Assembly: GCF_900104745.1 (NCBI RefSeq)
Contig: NZ_LT629732.1
Location: 4,389,981 to 4,453,980, forward strand
Length of the DNA: 64,000 bases
DNA from: Actinopolymorpha singaporensis
GTDB taxonomy: Bacteria; Actinomycetota; Actinomycetes; Propionibacteriales; Actinopolymorphaceae
Reading direction: 5' to 3'
Shown here piece after piece: positions 43,996 through 52,786 of this stretch. Position 1 is the first letter of the stretch. Each line of letters opens with the position of its first letter. The notes below the pieces were generated by a model. The model worked only from the letters and a program-made list of their open reading frames with translations, was not told the DNA's origin and searched no databases. A program made the position numbers and the translations under genes.

Positions 43996-45756
43996 GTGCG
44001 ACGCGACCTCGCCGACGAAGCCACCACAGTCGAGTCGGCCCGACTCGGCGGCTACGTGCTTCACGAGCGGGTCGGCCAGGGCGGCATGGGCGTGGTCCAT
44101 CGGGCCACCGACCCCCGTGGCCGGGTGGTGGCGGTCAAGCTCCTGCGCCCGCACATCGCCGGCGACGGCGAGTCCCGTGCCCGGTTCGCGCGCGAGGCGA
44201 GGGTGCTCGCCCGGGTGCGTGGGCGGCACGTCGCCCAGGTGCTCGACGCCGACGTGGCGGCGGCCACGCCGTACCTCGTCACCGACTTCGTGGCCGGCCC
44301 GGCGCTGTACGAGGTGGTCGACGCCGACGGTCCTCTGGCCGGCGCGGAGCTGGCCGACCTCGCCGGGGACCTGGCCGACGCGCTCTGCTCGATCCACGGC
44401 GCCGGCGTGGTGCACCGCGACCTGAAGCCGGGCAACGTCCTGCTGGCCGACGGGATCGCAGTGGTGATCGACTTCGGCATCGCCCAGATCGCCGACGACA
44501 CCCGGATGACCACGCCCGGCCTCGTGTACGGCACGCCCGGGTACGTCGCGCCGGAGATCCTCACCGGCGCCGACGTCACCGGCGCCGCCGACGTGCACGC
44601 CTGGGCGGCCACGGTGGCCTACGCCTCCACCGGCCGGCCGCCGTTCGGGCGCGGGCCGCTGGAGGCGGTCGCCTACCGCGTCCTGCACGAGGATCCCGAT
44701 CTCACCGGCTGCCCGGAGTGGCTGGAGCCGGTGCTCGTCCGGTGCTTCGCGAAGAACCCCGCCGAGCGCCCCACGTCCGCACAGTTGCTGCGCTGGCTGG
44801 AGACGGGGGAGGAGCCACCCGCGCCGGATCCGGGCGGCGGGTACGACGACGAGTACGACCCGGCCGGGGCGTACGAGACCGACGACCCCGATCACCCGGA
44901 GACCGTGCGCCTCGGCACCGGCGTACCAGTGGGGACGTTCGCGGACGGGACGTATGCGGACGACGGCCACTCCGGCGGCCCGTACGCCTCGTCCGGCGGC
45001 ACCGCCGTCTACCCTGCCGTCCCCCGTGAGGACGAGGAGGACGACCGGCAGGACGGGTACGACGAGACCTGTCCCGACCAGTGGTACGGCGAGGGCCGGC
45101 CCGAGGATCCCGGTCCGGACGGCGAGGGTGCTGCCGAACCCGCCGCCGCCCGGTCGTCGCACTCGGGCCTGCCGCGGGCGTCGTACCGCGTGGTGACCGC
45201 GCTCGGCTTCCTCACCGTCGGGGCGCTGGCGGCGGTTATGCCGTTCGGCGCACTCGCCGTGCTGGTCGGCTGGCTGCTGGTCGCGTGGACGGTGCAGGGC
45301 TCGGCCGGATTCGTCGAGCGCCGTCGCCACCAGCGGGGCCGCCGGCGGACGGATCCGTTCGCCGCCGCGGCCGTCCTGCCGTGGCATGTCGTCAGGGCGG
45401 CGGCGGTCACGGTCCTCACGGTCGCGGCGGCGCTCGTCGGCGCCGGCTTCCTGGCGGCGGTGCTGGTCCTGTTCTTCTACGTCGGTGCGATCAGCCCGCG
45501 CTGGGACCTGGCCTGCGGTGTCACCGGACTGGTCGTGTCCGCGCTGACCTGGTGGGGCATCCGCGGCGAAGGGCTGCAGGAGGGTTCCCGGCGGATCCTG
45601 CGCCGGGTCGTCGGCCGCCGCAGGGGAGTGCTGGTCGCCACGGGCGTGGTGCTCGCCGCGCTGACGTTGTTCCTGGTCGCGGTGGCGAGCGGTGAGCCCG
45701 TGTCCTGGTGGCCGCTGGAGCACAACCCGTTCCCGCGACTGGACTGGCCCGGCTGA
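43996..45756 (+). CDS. Membrane Ser/Thr protein kinase (no PASTA domains)
   Basis: A 586-residue kinase. Hanks motifs are complete: GQGGMG loop at 27-32, Lys48, HRDLKPGNV with Asp142, DFG at 159-161 and APE. The kinase domain ends near 280. A long acidic, Gly/Tyr-rich linker (about 280-395, with GGGYDDEYDPAG and DEEDDRQDGYDE) leads to four or five membrane spans (about 400-575). The domain order resembles other multi-span actinobacterial kinases. It is inserted between yebC and ruvC, an unusual location. Substrates unknown. Confidence 0.93.
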   Translation: MRRDLADEATTVESARLGGYVLHERVGQGGMGVVHRATDPRGRVVAVKLLRPHIAGDGESRARFAREARVLARVRGRHVAQVLDADVAAATPYLVTDFVAGPALYEVVDADGPLAGAELADLAGDLADALCSIHGAGVVHRDLKPGNVLLADGIAVVIDFGIAQIADDTRMTTPGLVYGTPGYVAPEILTGADVTGAADVHAWAATVAYASTGRPPFGRGPLEAVAYRVLHEDPDLTGCPEWLEPVLVRCFAKNPAERPTSAQLLRWLETGEEPPAPDPGGGYDDEYDPAGAYETDDPDHPETVRLGTGVPVGTFADGTYADDGHSGGPYASSGGTAVYPAVPREDEEDDRQDGYDETCPDQWYGEGRPEDPGPDGEGAAEPAAARSSHSGLPRASYRVVTALGFLTVGALAAVMPFGALAVLVGWLLVAWTVQGSAGFVERRRHQRGRRRTDPFAAAAVLPWHVVRAAAVTVLTVAAALVGAGFLAAVLVLFFYVGAISPRWDLACGVTGLVVSALTWWGIRGEGLQEGSRRILRRVVGRRRGVLVATGVVLAALTLFLVAVASGEPVSWWPLEHNPFPRLDWPG

Positions 45757-45826
45757 CCTCCGGAGCGCACGGTCTCGGCTCGCTCCGGCGCGTCGCCCGC
45801 TCCCGCTGATCAACCACCGCTAGGCT

Positions 45827-45842
45827 CCGAACAGGTGTTCGG
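45827..45842. promoter_or_regulatory. LexA/SOS box and promoter of ruvCAB
   Basis: CCGAACAGGTGTTCGG has perfect 6-base arms around AGGT and fits the actinobacterial SOS box (CGAAC-N4-GTTCG). It begins 1 base after a TAGGCT -10 box (45821-45826) and covers the expected start of transcription, so LexA would block the ruvC promoter. Confidence 0.8.
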
Positions 45843-45869
45843 TGAACGACGCGGGAGGTACGACGGCCG

Positions 45870-46553
45870 GTGCGGGTGCTCGGAGTCGACCCCGGCCTGA
45901 CGCGCTGCGGGCTCGGGCTGGTGCAGGGCGGGCATCCCCGCCAGCTGGCGCTGGTCGCCGTCGACGTCGTGCGCACCCGGCCCGACGAGGAGCTGGGCGC
46001 CCGCCTGCTGGCCGTCGACCGGGCGGTCGGTGACTGGCTGGACGAGCACCGGCCCGACGCGGTGGCGCTGGAGCGCGTGTTCAGCCAGCACAACGTCCGC
46101 ACCGTGATGGGAACCGCCCAGGTGAGCGGCGTCGTTCTGGCCGCGGCGGCCCGGCGCGGCATCCCGGTCGGCCTGCACACGCCCAGCGAGGTCAAGGCGG
46201 CGGTCACCGGCAGCGGCCGGGCCGGCAAGGAGCAGGTGACCAACATGGTGACCAGGATCCTCGCCCTGGCCAGCAAGCCTCGCCCGGCAGACGCCGCGGA
46301 CGCGCTGGCACTGGCCATCTGCCACCTGTGGCGCGGACCGGCGGCGGCCCGGATCGAGGCCGCGAAGGCCCAGGCGTCGAAGCTGCAGGCCGGGCGGACC
46401 GCGACTCGCGCCCGGCCGGCCAACGCCGCGTCCGGAGCGACCTCCGGTGCGACGGCCAAAACCTGGACCAACGCGACGACCAGCGCGACGACCGGTGCGG
46501 CCAGGTGGCAGACTCCACGCCGCGCCACCGACCCACCGAGGAGCAGCACGTGA
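45870..46553 (+). CDS. ruvC: Holliday junction resolvase RuvC
   Basis: A 227-residue RNase H-fold endonuclease that cuts Holliday junctions. Acidic residues: Asp in [12 protein letters not shown] (Asp6), Glu in [11 protein letters not shown] (about 67) and the C-terminal [12 protein letters not shown]. The core ends near 155; the remaining 70 residues are an Ala/Thr-rich tail with no known function. GTG start with GGGAGG 11 bases upstream. Overlaps ruvA by GTGA. Confidence 0.95.
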   Translation: MRVLGVDPGLTRCGLGLVQGGHPRQLALVAVDVVRTRPDEELGARLLAVDRAVGDWLDEHRPDAVALERVFSQHNVRTVMGTAQVSGVVLAAAARRGIPVGLHTPSEVKAAVTGSGRAGKEQVTNMVTRILALASKPRPADAADALALAICHLWRGPAAARIEAAKAQASKLQAGRTATRARPANAASGATSGATAKTWTNATTSATTGAARWQTPRRATDPPRSST

Positions 46554-47263
46554 TCGCATTCGTCCGTGGAACCATCGCCTCCGTCGGGCTCGACACCGCG
46601 GTCGTCGAGGTCGGCGGTGTCGGCATGGAGGTCCGGGCCACCCCGGCCACGCTGGCCGAGCTGCGCGTCGGCGCGACCGCGAAGTTGCCGACCAGCCTGG
46701 TCGTCCGGGAGGACTCCCTGACGCTCTACGGCTTCGCCGACGACGACGAGCGTGCGGTCTTCGAGCTGCTGCAGACCGCCAGCGGCGTCGGGCCGCGACT
46801 GGCGCAGGCGATGCTGGCCGTGCACCGACCGGACGAGCTCCGCCGCGCGGTCGCCGCCGAGGACCTCGCCGCGCTCACCAAGGTTCCGGGCATCGGCCGC
46901 AAGGGCGCCCAGAGGATCGTGCTGGAGCTGAAGGACCGCCTCGGCGCACCGGTCGGCGGCTCGGCCCCCGCCGGTGCCGCGCTCCCGGTCGCGGGAGTGG
47001 CGCCGGGTGCCGCCTGGCGTGACCAGGTGCGCGGCGCACTGCTCGGCCTCGGCTGGTCCGCCCGGGAGGCCGAGTCCGCGCTGGACGCGGTCGCACCGAT
47101 GGCGGAGGAGATGGCCGGCGGAGCCGGGGCGAACGCTCCCGGGTCCACCAACGGAGCCGGCGGCAAAGTCAACGACAAGGGCGCGAACGGAGCCGCCGGC
47201 GCCGGCGCGCCCGACGTGGCCGCGCTGTTGCGGGCCGCTCTCCGAACGCTCTCCAGGGCCTGA
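46550..47263 (+). CDS. ruvA: Holliday junction branch migration protein RuvA
   Basis: A 237-residue DNA-binding subunit that holds the junction for RuvB. OB-fold domain 1 ([12 protein letters not shown]), helix-hairpin-helix pairs in domain II ([17 protein letters not shown] and [19 protein letters not shown]), and domain III from about 160. A Gly/Asn/Ala-rich stretch (about 188-218) interrupts domain III, making the protein about 35 residues longer than usual. Confidence 0.95.
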   Translation: MIAFVRGTIASVGLDTAVVEVGGVGMEVRATPATLAELRVGATAKLPTSLVVREDSLTLYGFADDDERAVFELLQTASGVGPRLAQAMLAVHRPDELRRAVAAEDLAALTKVPGIGRKGAQRIVLELKDRLGAPVGGSAPAGAALPVAGVAPGAAWRDQVRGALLGLGWSAREAESALDAVAPMAEEMAGGAGANAPGSTNGAGGKVNDKGANGAAGAGAPDVAALLRAALRTLSRA

Positions 47264-47353
47264 GGAAGACTCTCGAGCCGAGACCCGGCCGGGCAGCACA
47301 CCCACCACACCGGCCAGTGCGCACACCGCGATCCGACCATCCGAGGAGTCCGC

Positions 47354-48430
47354 ATGACGTCCCACGTCGACGACGGCGGCGACCACTCCGTCGGCCGTTC
47401 CCTGATCGCCGCGGAGGCCGCCGCCGACGAGAGCACTGTCGAGGCGGCGCTGCGCCCGCGCACCCTGGCGGAGCTGATCGGCCAGGGCCGCGTCCGCGAC
47501 CAGCTCGGGCTGGTGCTCGAGGCGGCCCGCAGTCGCGGTCGCCCGCCGGACCACGTGCTGCTCGCCGGTCCGCCAGGGCTGGGCAAGACCACCCTGGCGA
47601 TGATCATCGCCGCCGAGCTGTCCGCGCCGCTGCGGGTGACCAGCGGCCCCGCCATCCAGCACGCCGGTGACCTCGCCGCCATCCTGTCCTCCCTGGCCGA
47701 GGGGGAGGTGCTCTTCCTGGACGAGATCCACCGGATGAGCCGCCCTGCCGAGGAGATGCTCTACATGGCGATGGAGGACTTCCGGGTCGACGTCGTGGTC
47801 GGCAAGGGCCCGGGGGCGACCGCCATTCCCCTGGAGATCCCGCCGTTCACGTTGGTGGGTGCGACCACCCGCGCCGGACTGCTGCCGGGGCCGTTGCGGG
47901 ACCGGTTCGGCTTCACCGGCCACCTGGAGTACTACGAGGTGGACGAGCTGGACGAGATCGTCCGCCGGTCCGCCCAGTTGCTCGACGTACCCATCACCGA
48001 CCACGCCGCCCGGGAGGTGGCCAGCCGCTCTCGCGGCACGCCGCGGATCGCCAACCGGCTGTTGCGCCGGGTCCGCGACTACGCCCAGGTCCGCGCCGAC
48101 GGAGTCGTACGCACGAAGACGGCGCAGGCGGCGCTCGACCTGTACGAGGTGGACGAGGAGGGCCTGGACCGGCTCGACCGGGCCGTGCTCGACGCGCTGT
48201 GCCGCCGGTTCGGTGGCGGCCCGGTGGGGGTGTCCACCCTCGCCGTCGCGGTCGGCGAGGAACGCGAGACAGTGGAGGAGGTGGCCGAGCCGTTCCTGGT
48301 CCGGCGGGGGTACCTCGCCCGCACTCCGCGGGGCCGGGTGGCGACGCCGGCGGCCTGGCGGCAGCTCGGGTTGGCGCCACCGGCCGACGCGGCGTTCGGT
48401 CAGTCGCCCAGCCTCTTCGACGATCCGTGA
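47354..48430 (+). CDS. ruvB: Holliday junction branch migration ATPase RuvB
   Basis: A 358-residue AAA+ motor. Walker [11 protein letters not shown], Walker [10 protein letters not shown], sensor [19 protein letters not shown], and a winged-helix C-terminus ending [20 protein letters not shown] 47354 has GAGGAG upstream. It is 90 bp after ruvA. Confidence 0.97.
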   Translation: MTSHVDDGGDHSVGRSLIAAEAAADESTVEAALRPRTLAELIGQGRVRDQLGLVLEAARSRGRPPDHVLLAGPPGLGKTTLAMIIAAELSAPLRVTSGPAIQHAGDLAAILSSLAEGEVLFLDEIHRMSRPAEEMLYMAMEDFRVDVVVGKGPGATAIPLEIPPFTLVGATTRAGLLPGPLRDRFGFTGHLEYYEVDELDEIVRRSAQLLDVPITDHAAREVASRSRGTPRIANRLLRRVRDYAQVRADGVVRTKTAQAALDLYEVDEEGLDRLDRAVLDALCRRFGGGPVGVSTLAVAVGEERETVEEVAEPFLVRRGYLARTPRGRVATPAAWRQLGLAPPADAAFGQSPSLFDDP

Positions 48431-48479
48431 GCGGCGCGGAGCCCGCCCCGTCGCCATGGCCTTCGCCGAGATCGTCACG

Positions 48480-48515
48480 GTGATCGTCGCAGTGATCGTC
48501 GCAGTGATCGTCACG
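48480..48515. repeat. Three tandem 12-bp repeats after ruvB
   Basis: GTGATCGTCGCA repeated at 48480, 48492 and (diverged) 48504. In the frame starting at ATG 48456 it encodes a hydrophobic VIVAVIVAVIV stretch. Confidence 0.75.
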
Positions 48516-48579
48516 GAGACCAACGGAAAGGCTCGCCCGTCACGGACAGGTCGCACGCCGCCGCGCCGGACAGCGCCGC

Positions 48580-48585
48580 TAGACT
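48580..48585 (+). promoter_or_regulatory. -10 box of the yajC-secDF operon
   Basis: TAGACT 71 bases before the yajC ATG; the promoter separates yajC-secD-secF-apt from ruvCAB. Confidence 0.5.
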
Positions 48586-48656
48586 CCGCCGGTGGCCGTG
48601 CGTGACATGGCCGTGGCCAGACGACCAAACCGACGATCCCGACGTCGGGGAAGGAA

Positions 48657-49034
48657 ATGACCTCCATGCTTCTCAGCCAGGCGGCCACCGGCGGCGGCTC
48701 CAGCTACTGGACGCTGCTTCTCCCGATCCTTCTGTTGGTGTTGTTCTGGGTCGTGGCGATTCGTCCGCAGCGACGCCGCCAGCGCGAAACCACGGACATG
48801 CAGAGCAAGCTCCGGCCCGGTCAGCAGGTCATGACCGGGGCGGGCCTGCTGGCCACCGTGCACGCCGTGGAGGACGACGCGGTGGTGCTCGAGATCGCGC
48901 CGGGGGTGTACGCCCGGCACGTACGCCAGGCCATCGTCCGCATCATCGAACAGCCGGAGCAGCCCTCGCAGCCGCAGGTCGGCGAAGGCACCACGCCGCC
49001 GCCGAGCGACCGCCCCGAGGACCCCACGGCATGA
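48657..49034 (+). CDS. yajC: Preprotein translocase accessory subunit YajC
   Basis: A 125-residue protein with a single N-terminal membrane span (WTLLLPILLLVLFWVVAIRP) followed by the conserved RPQRRRQRE and MQSKLRPGQQVMTGAGLLATV (20-residue core). Associates with SecDF. A second ATG at 48666 is better spaced from the GGGGAAGGA ribosome site and may be used. Confidence 0.94.
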   Translation: MTSMLLSQAATGGGSSYWTLLLPILLLVLFWVVAIRPQRRRQRETTDMQSKLRPGQQVMTGAGLLATVHAVEDDAVVLEIAPGVYARHVRQAIVRIIEQPEQPSQPQVGEGTTPPPSDRPEDPTA

Positions 49035-49066
49035 GACCCGCTTCACGGGGAGAGTGAGTAGACGAC

Positions 49067-50779
49067 GTGGCGACGAAGAGACCGCATCCCTGGCGTTCTC
49101 TCGCGGTGCTCCTGGTGGCGCTGCTGGTCGGTGTCGGGCTGATGGCCACGCTCGGTGCGTGGACACCGCGGCTCGGCCTCGACCTACGCGGTGGCACGTC
49201 CATCACGCTCACCGCGCGGCCGTCGGCGGGCCAGGGTCCGGTCACCCCGGAGAAGCTCGCCGAGGCGGTCCAGATCATCCGCAACCGCGTGGGCGCGATC
49301 GCCGAGGCGGAGGTGACGACCCAGGGCAACGACCACATCGTGGTCGAGGTGCCGGGCGTCGGTCAGGATCAGATCGTCCGGCTGGTCGGCAGCACCGCGG
49401 AGCTGCGTTTCCGGCAGGTGCTGGCCGCGGCACCGGTCTCCGCGGCGGCGCCGAAGCCGAAGGCCACGCCGTCCAGGTCGCCGGCCACGCCGAAGCCGAA
49501 GCCGTCGGTCTCCCCCTCCGCCAAGCCCTCGAAGAGCGCCAAGCCGCGCTCTCCCGGCCGGGCGGTGCCGCAGGCGTTCCGGCGGGACGCGGCGAAGCCC
49601 ACTCCCACGCCGACCCCCAAGACGGCCACCCCGAGCCCCAAGGCGACCACCCCTACGGTCGACAACGGCAAGGTGCAGGTCTCCACGACCGGGGCCTCGC
49701 CCCAGCAGATGGCCGAGCTGCAGAAGTTCAAGTGCGCCGACTACACACCCGGCAAGGACAACCCCAAGCAGGCGCTGTTCACCTGTGACCGCGAGGGCAC
49801 GACGAAGTTCGTCCTCGGCCCGGCGATCATTCTCGGCTCGGAGATCGCCGACGCCAGCGCCCAGCTGCCCCAGAACCAGCTCGCGTGGCAGGTGGGCCTG
49901 CGCCTCAAGGGCGCGGGCAAGAGCAAGTTCGCGCAGGCGAGCACGCAGATGTACCAACTGCAGCAGCCGCTGAGCCAGTTCGCGATCGTGCTGGACGGCA
50001 AGGTGGTGTCGTACCCCGTGATCCAGGGGCCGATCACCGACGGGCAGGCGAGCATCACCGGCAACTTCTCCCAGCAGGAGGCGACCGACCTCGCCAACAC
50101 GCTGAAGTACGGCGCCCTGCCGCTGAGCTTCGAGACCAGCCAGGTCTCCGCGGTGTCTCCCACGCTGGGAAGCGACCAGCTCACCGGTGGCCTGATCGCC
50201 GGGGCGATCGGTCTCGCGCTGGTGGTGCTCTACTCGTTCTTCTACTACCGGGGACTCGGCCTGGTGGTCGTGCTGTCCCTGGCGGCAGCCGGTGCTCTCG
50301 TCTACGCCTCGGTGGTACTGCTCGGCACCGCGCAGGGCTTCACCCTGACCCTGGCCGGGATTGCCGGCCTGATCGTCGCCATCGGCATCACCGCGGACTC
50401 CTTCGTCGTCTACTTCGAACGCCTGCGCGACGAGGTACGCGAAGGCCGAAGTCTGCGCACCGCGGTGGAGACCGGCTGGGTGCGTGCCCGGCGCACGATC
50501 CTCGCCGCCGACTCGGTGTCGCTGCTGGCGGCGGTGGTGCTGTACGCGCTGTCGGTAGGCAACGTCCGCGGCTTCGCGTACGCGCTGGGGCTGACCACGC
50601 TGATCGACATCATCATCGTGTTCGTCTTCACCAAGCCGCTGGTCACGCTGCTCGCCCGCACGCACTTCTTCGGCGAGGGACACCGCTTCTCCGGACTCGA
50701 TCCGTCCCGGCTCGGTGTGCCGCGCGAACGCCTGGCACCGCGCACCGCAACCCGCGCCTCGGCGCCGAAGGGGGCCTGA
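49067..50779 (+). CDS. secD: Protein translocase subunit SecD
   Basis: A 570-residue proton-driven export factor. TM1 at 10-30, motif LGLDLRGGTSITL, then an unusual Pro/Lys/Ser/Thr-rich stretch (about 122-205) inserted in the first periplasmic domain, the P1-head segment, and five C-terminal spans with GLIVAIGITADSFVVYFERLRDE. secF follows after one base. GTG start at 49067. Confidence 0.96.
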   Translation: MATKRPHPWRSLAVLLVALLVGVGLMATLGAWTPRLGLDLRGGTSITLTARPSAGQGPVTPEKLAEAVQIIRNRVGAIAEAEVTTQGNDHIVVEVPGVGQDQIVRLVGSTAELRFRQVLAAAPVSAAAPKPKATPSRSPATPKPKPSVSPSAKPSKSAKPRSPGRAVPQAFRRDAAKPTPTPTPKTATPSPKATTPTVDNGKVQVSTTGASPQQMAELQKFKCADYTPGKDNPKQALFTCDREGTTKFVLGPAIILGSEIADASAQLPQNQLAWQVGLRLKGAGKSKFAQASTQMYQLQQPLSQFAIVLDGKVVSYPVIQGPITDGQASITGNFSQQEATDLANTLKYGALPLSFETSQVSAVSPTLGSDQLTGGLIAGAIGLALVVLYSFFYYRGLGLVVVLSLAAAGALVYASVVLLGTAQGFTLTLAGIAGLIVAIGITADSFVVYFERLRDEVREGRSLRTAVETGWVRARRTILAADSVSLLAAVVLYALSVGNVRGFAYALGLTTLIDIIIVFVFTKPLVTLLARTHFFGEGHRFSGLDPSRLGVPRERLAPRTATRASAPKGA

Positions 50780-50780
50780 C

Positions 50781-52028
50781 ATGTCGCGCCTGGGTGCCGT
50801 CGGGCACAAGCTCTACACCGGCGAACTCTCGCTGAACTTCGTCGGCCGGCGGAAGCTGTGGTACCTCATCTCCGCGGTCGTCCTGCTGATCGCGATCGGC
50901 GCCGTGGTGTTGCGCGGACTGAACTTCTCCATCGAGTTCCGCGGCGGCGTGGACTTCCAGGCGCCGGTGACGTCGGGTTCGGCGCAGGCCGCCATTCCGG
51001 GCGTACGTACCGCCGTCGCCGACACCGGTGTCCTCCACAGCGCGGAGCCGGTCGTCACCTCGATCGGCAGCAACCAGGTGCGGGTCGAGACCCCGCCCCT
51101 GAGCACCGACGAGATCGCCAAGGCCCGCACCGCGATCGCCCAGCACCTCAAGGTCTCCGAGGGCCAGATCGACTACTCCAGCATCGGGCCGACCTGGGGT
51201 GCCCAGATCACCGACAAGGCACTCCTGAGCCTCGGGGTCTTCCTCGTCCTGGTGATGGGGGTGATCTGGCTCTACTTCCGCGAATGGCGGATGTCGGTGT
51301 CGGGTCTGGTCGCCCTGCTGCACGACGTGGCGATCACCGTCGGCATCTACGCCCTGGTCGGCTTCGACGTCACCCCGGCAACGATCATCGGCGTGCTCAC
51401 CATCCTGGGCTACTCGCTGTACGACACGGTGGTCGTCTTCGACAAGGTGCGGGAGAACACCCGGTCGATCTCCTCGGGCAGCCGGTGGACCTACAGCGAG
51501 GCGGCCAACCTCGCCGTCAACCAGACGCTCGTCCGGTCGATCAACACCTCGATCATCGCGCTGCTGCCGGTGGCCGGCATCCTGTTCGTCGGCGCCGGCC
51601 TGCTCGGTGCGGGGACCCTGAAGGACCTCTCCCTCGCGCTGTTCATCGGCATCGCGGTCGGTACGTACTCCTCGATCTTCATCGCCACCCCGTTGCTGTG
51701 CGACCTGAAGGAACGCGAGCCGGCGATGCGGGCGCTGGCCCGCCGGGTGGAACAGCGCCGGGCCGGTGCCGCGAAGAGCGCGGGTCCCACCCCTGCCGGC
51801 CCGACCGCAGCGGTCGGCGCGACCAGCACCGCCCCGAACGCCGCGGGGGAGGAGCCCGCCGGCGGCGAGGCGCCGGGGGCGAACGGCACCCGGCAGTCGG
51901 TGCCGGCGACCTCCCGCGCGCAGGGCCGCCCAGTCGGCAGGCCGCAGTCGACCAGCAGGTCGTCCGGGCGTACCCAACCGCAGCGCAAGCCGAGGTCGTC
52001 CCGGCGTCCGAAGGGGCACGGCCGATGA
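50781..52028 (+). CDS. secF: Protein translocase subunit SecF
   Basis: A 415-residue partner of SecD. TM1, then FSIEFRGGVDFQAPV, GPTWGAQITDKALLSLGVF and the catalytic span LTILGYSLYDTVVVFDKVRE. A 100-residue hydrophilic Ala/Gly/Arg-rich tail (from about 310) is specific to actinobacteria. Overlaps apt by ATGA (52025-52028). Confidence 0.96.
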   Translation: MSRLGAVGHKLYTGELSLNFVGRRKLWYLISAVVLLIAIGAVVLRGLNFSIEFRGGVDFQAPVTSGSAQAAIPGVRTAVADTGVLHSAEPVVTSIGSNQVRVETPPLSTDEIAKARTAIAQHLKVSEGQIDYSSIGPTWGAQITDKALLSLGVFLVLVMGVIWLYFREWRMSVSGLVALLHDVAITVGIYALVGFDVTPATIIGVLTILGYSLYDTVVVFDKVRENTRSISSGSRWTYSEAANLAVNQTLVRSINTSIIALLPVAGILFVGAGLLGAGTLKDLSLALFIGIAVGTYSSIFIATPLLCDLKEREPAMRALARRVEQRRAGAAKSAGPTPAGPTAAVGATSTAPNAAGEEPAGGEAPGANGTRQSVPATSRAQGRPVGRPQSTSRSSGRTQPQRKPRSSRRPKGHGR

Positions 52029-52567
52029 GCGAGATCCGCTCGGCGGACCGCCTGGTCGCGGACCTGGTCCGGGACGTACCGGACTACCCCAAGCCCGGCG
52101 TCCTCTTCAAGGACATCACGCCGCTGCTGGCCGACCCGGAGGCGTTCGGGCACACCGTCGAGGCACTCGGCGCGCCCTGGCGGGACGCCGCACCGCGCGT
52201 GGACAAGGTGGTCGGCATCGAGGCCCGGGGCTTCATCCTCGCCGCGCCGGTGGCGCTGGCCCTGGGCGCGGGGTTCGTTCCGGTCCGCAAGGCCGGCAAG
52301 CTGCCCGGCCCGACGTTCGCCCGCTCCTACGCGCTCGAGTACGGCCAGGAGACCCTCGAGGTGCAACGCGACGCCTTCGAGCCGGGTGACCGGGTGCTCA
52401 TCGTCGACGACGTACTCGCCACCGGTGGCACCGTCGAGGCGGCGAATACCCTCATCCGCGACGCCGGAGCGGAGGTGGCCGGGATCTCGGTGCTCCTCGA
52501 GCTCACTTTCCTCGCTCCGCGCACCAGGACCGGCGATCTCACCGTCCACTCGCTGCTGCCGGTCTGA
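52025..52567 (+). CDS. apt: Adenine phosphoribosyltransferase
   Basis: A 180-residue purine salvage enzyme making AMP from adenine and PRPP. PRPP motif VLIVDDVLATGGT near 125; N-terminal DVPDYPKPGVLFKDITPLL; GIEARGFILAAPVAL hood. Ends the secD-secF-apt unit, directly before relA as is usual. Confidence 0.96.
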   Translation: MSEIRSADRLVADLVRDVPDYPKPGVLFKDITPLLADPEAFGHTVEALGAPWRDAAPRVDKVVGIEARGFILAAPVALALGAGFVPVRKAGKLPGPTFARSYALEYGQETLEVQRDAFEPGDRVLIVDDVLATGGTVEAANTLIRDAGAEVAGISVLLELTFLAPRTRTGDLTVHSLLPV

Positions 52568-52751
52568 GGAATCGCACCCCGCGCCTGGCGGGCAGCGGGC
52601 CGGGGGTGGACACTGGAGGAGCGGGCCCAACCGGACCTGCCGGACAGCCCGGTCACCGGAGACGAACCGGACAGGGTGGTACGACGGTGGACGGGCGGGT
52701 CGACATCGGACGGGCTCGGACAGGGTTGACCGCGACCCGACTCGGTGCCCG

Positions 52752-52757
52752 TAAACT
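52752..52757 (+). promoter_or_regulatory. -10 box of relA
   Basis: TAAACT 30 bases before the relA GTG; a TTGACC -35-like hexamer lies 20 bases upstream, wider than the ideal spacing. Confidence 0.5.
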
Positions 52758-52786
52758 GGTTTCTTGCCGCCCCCGAGGAGACCGCA

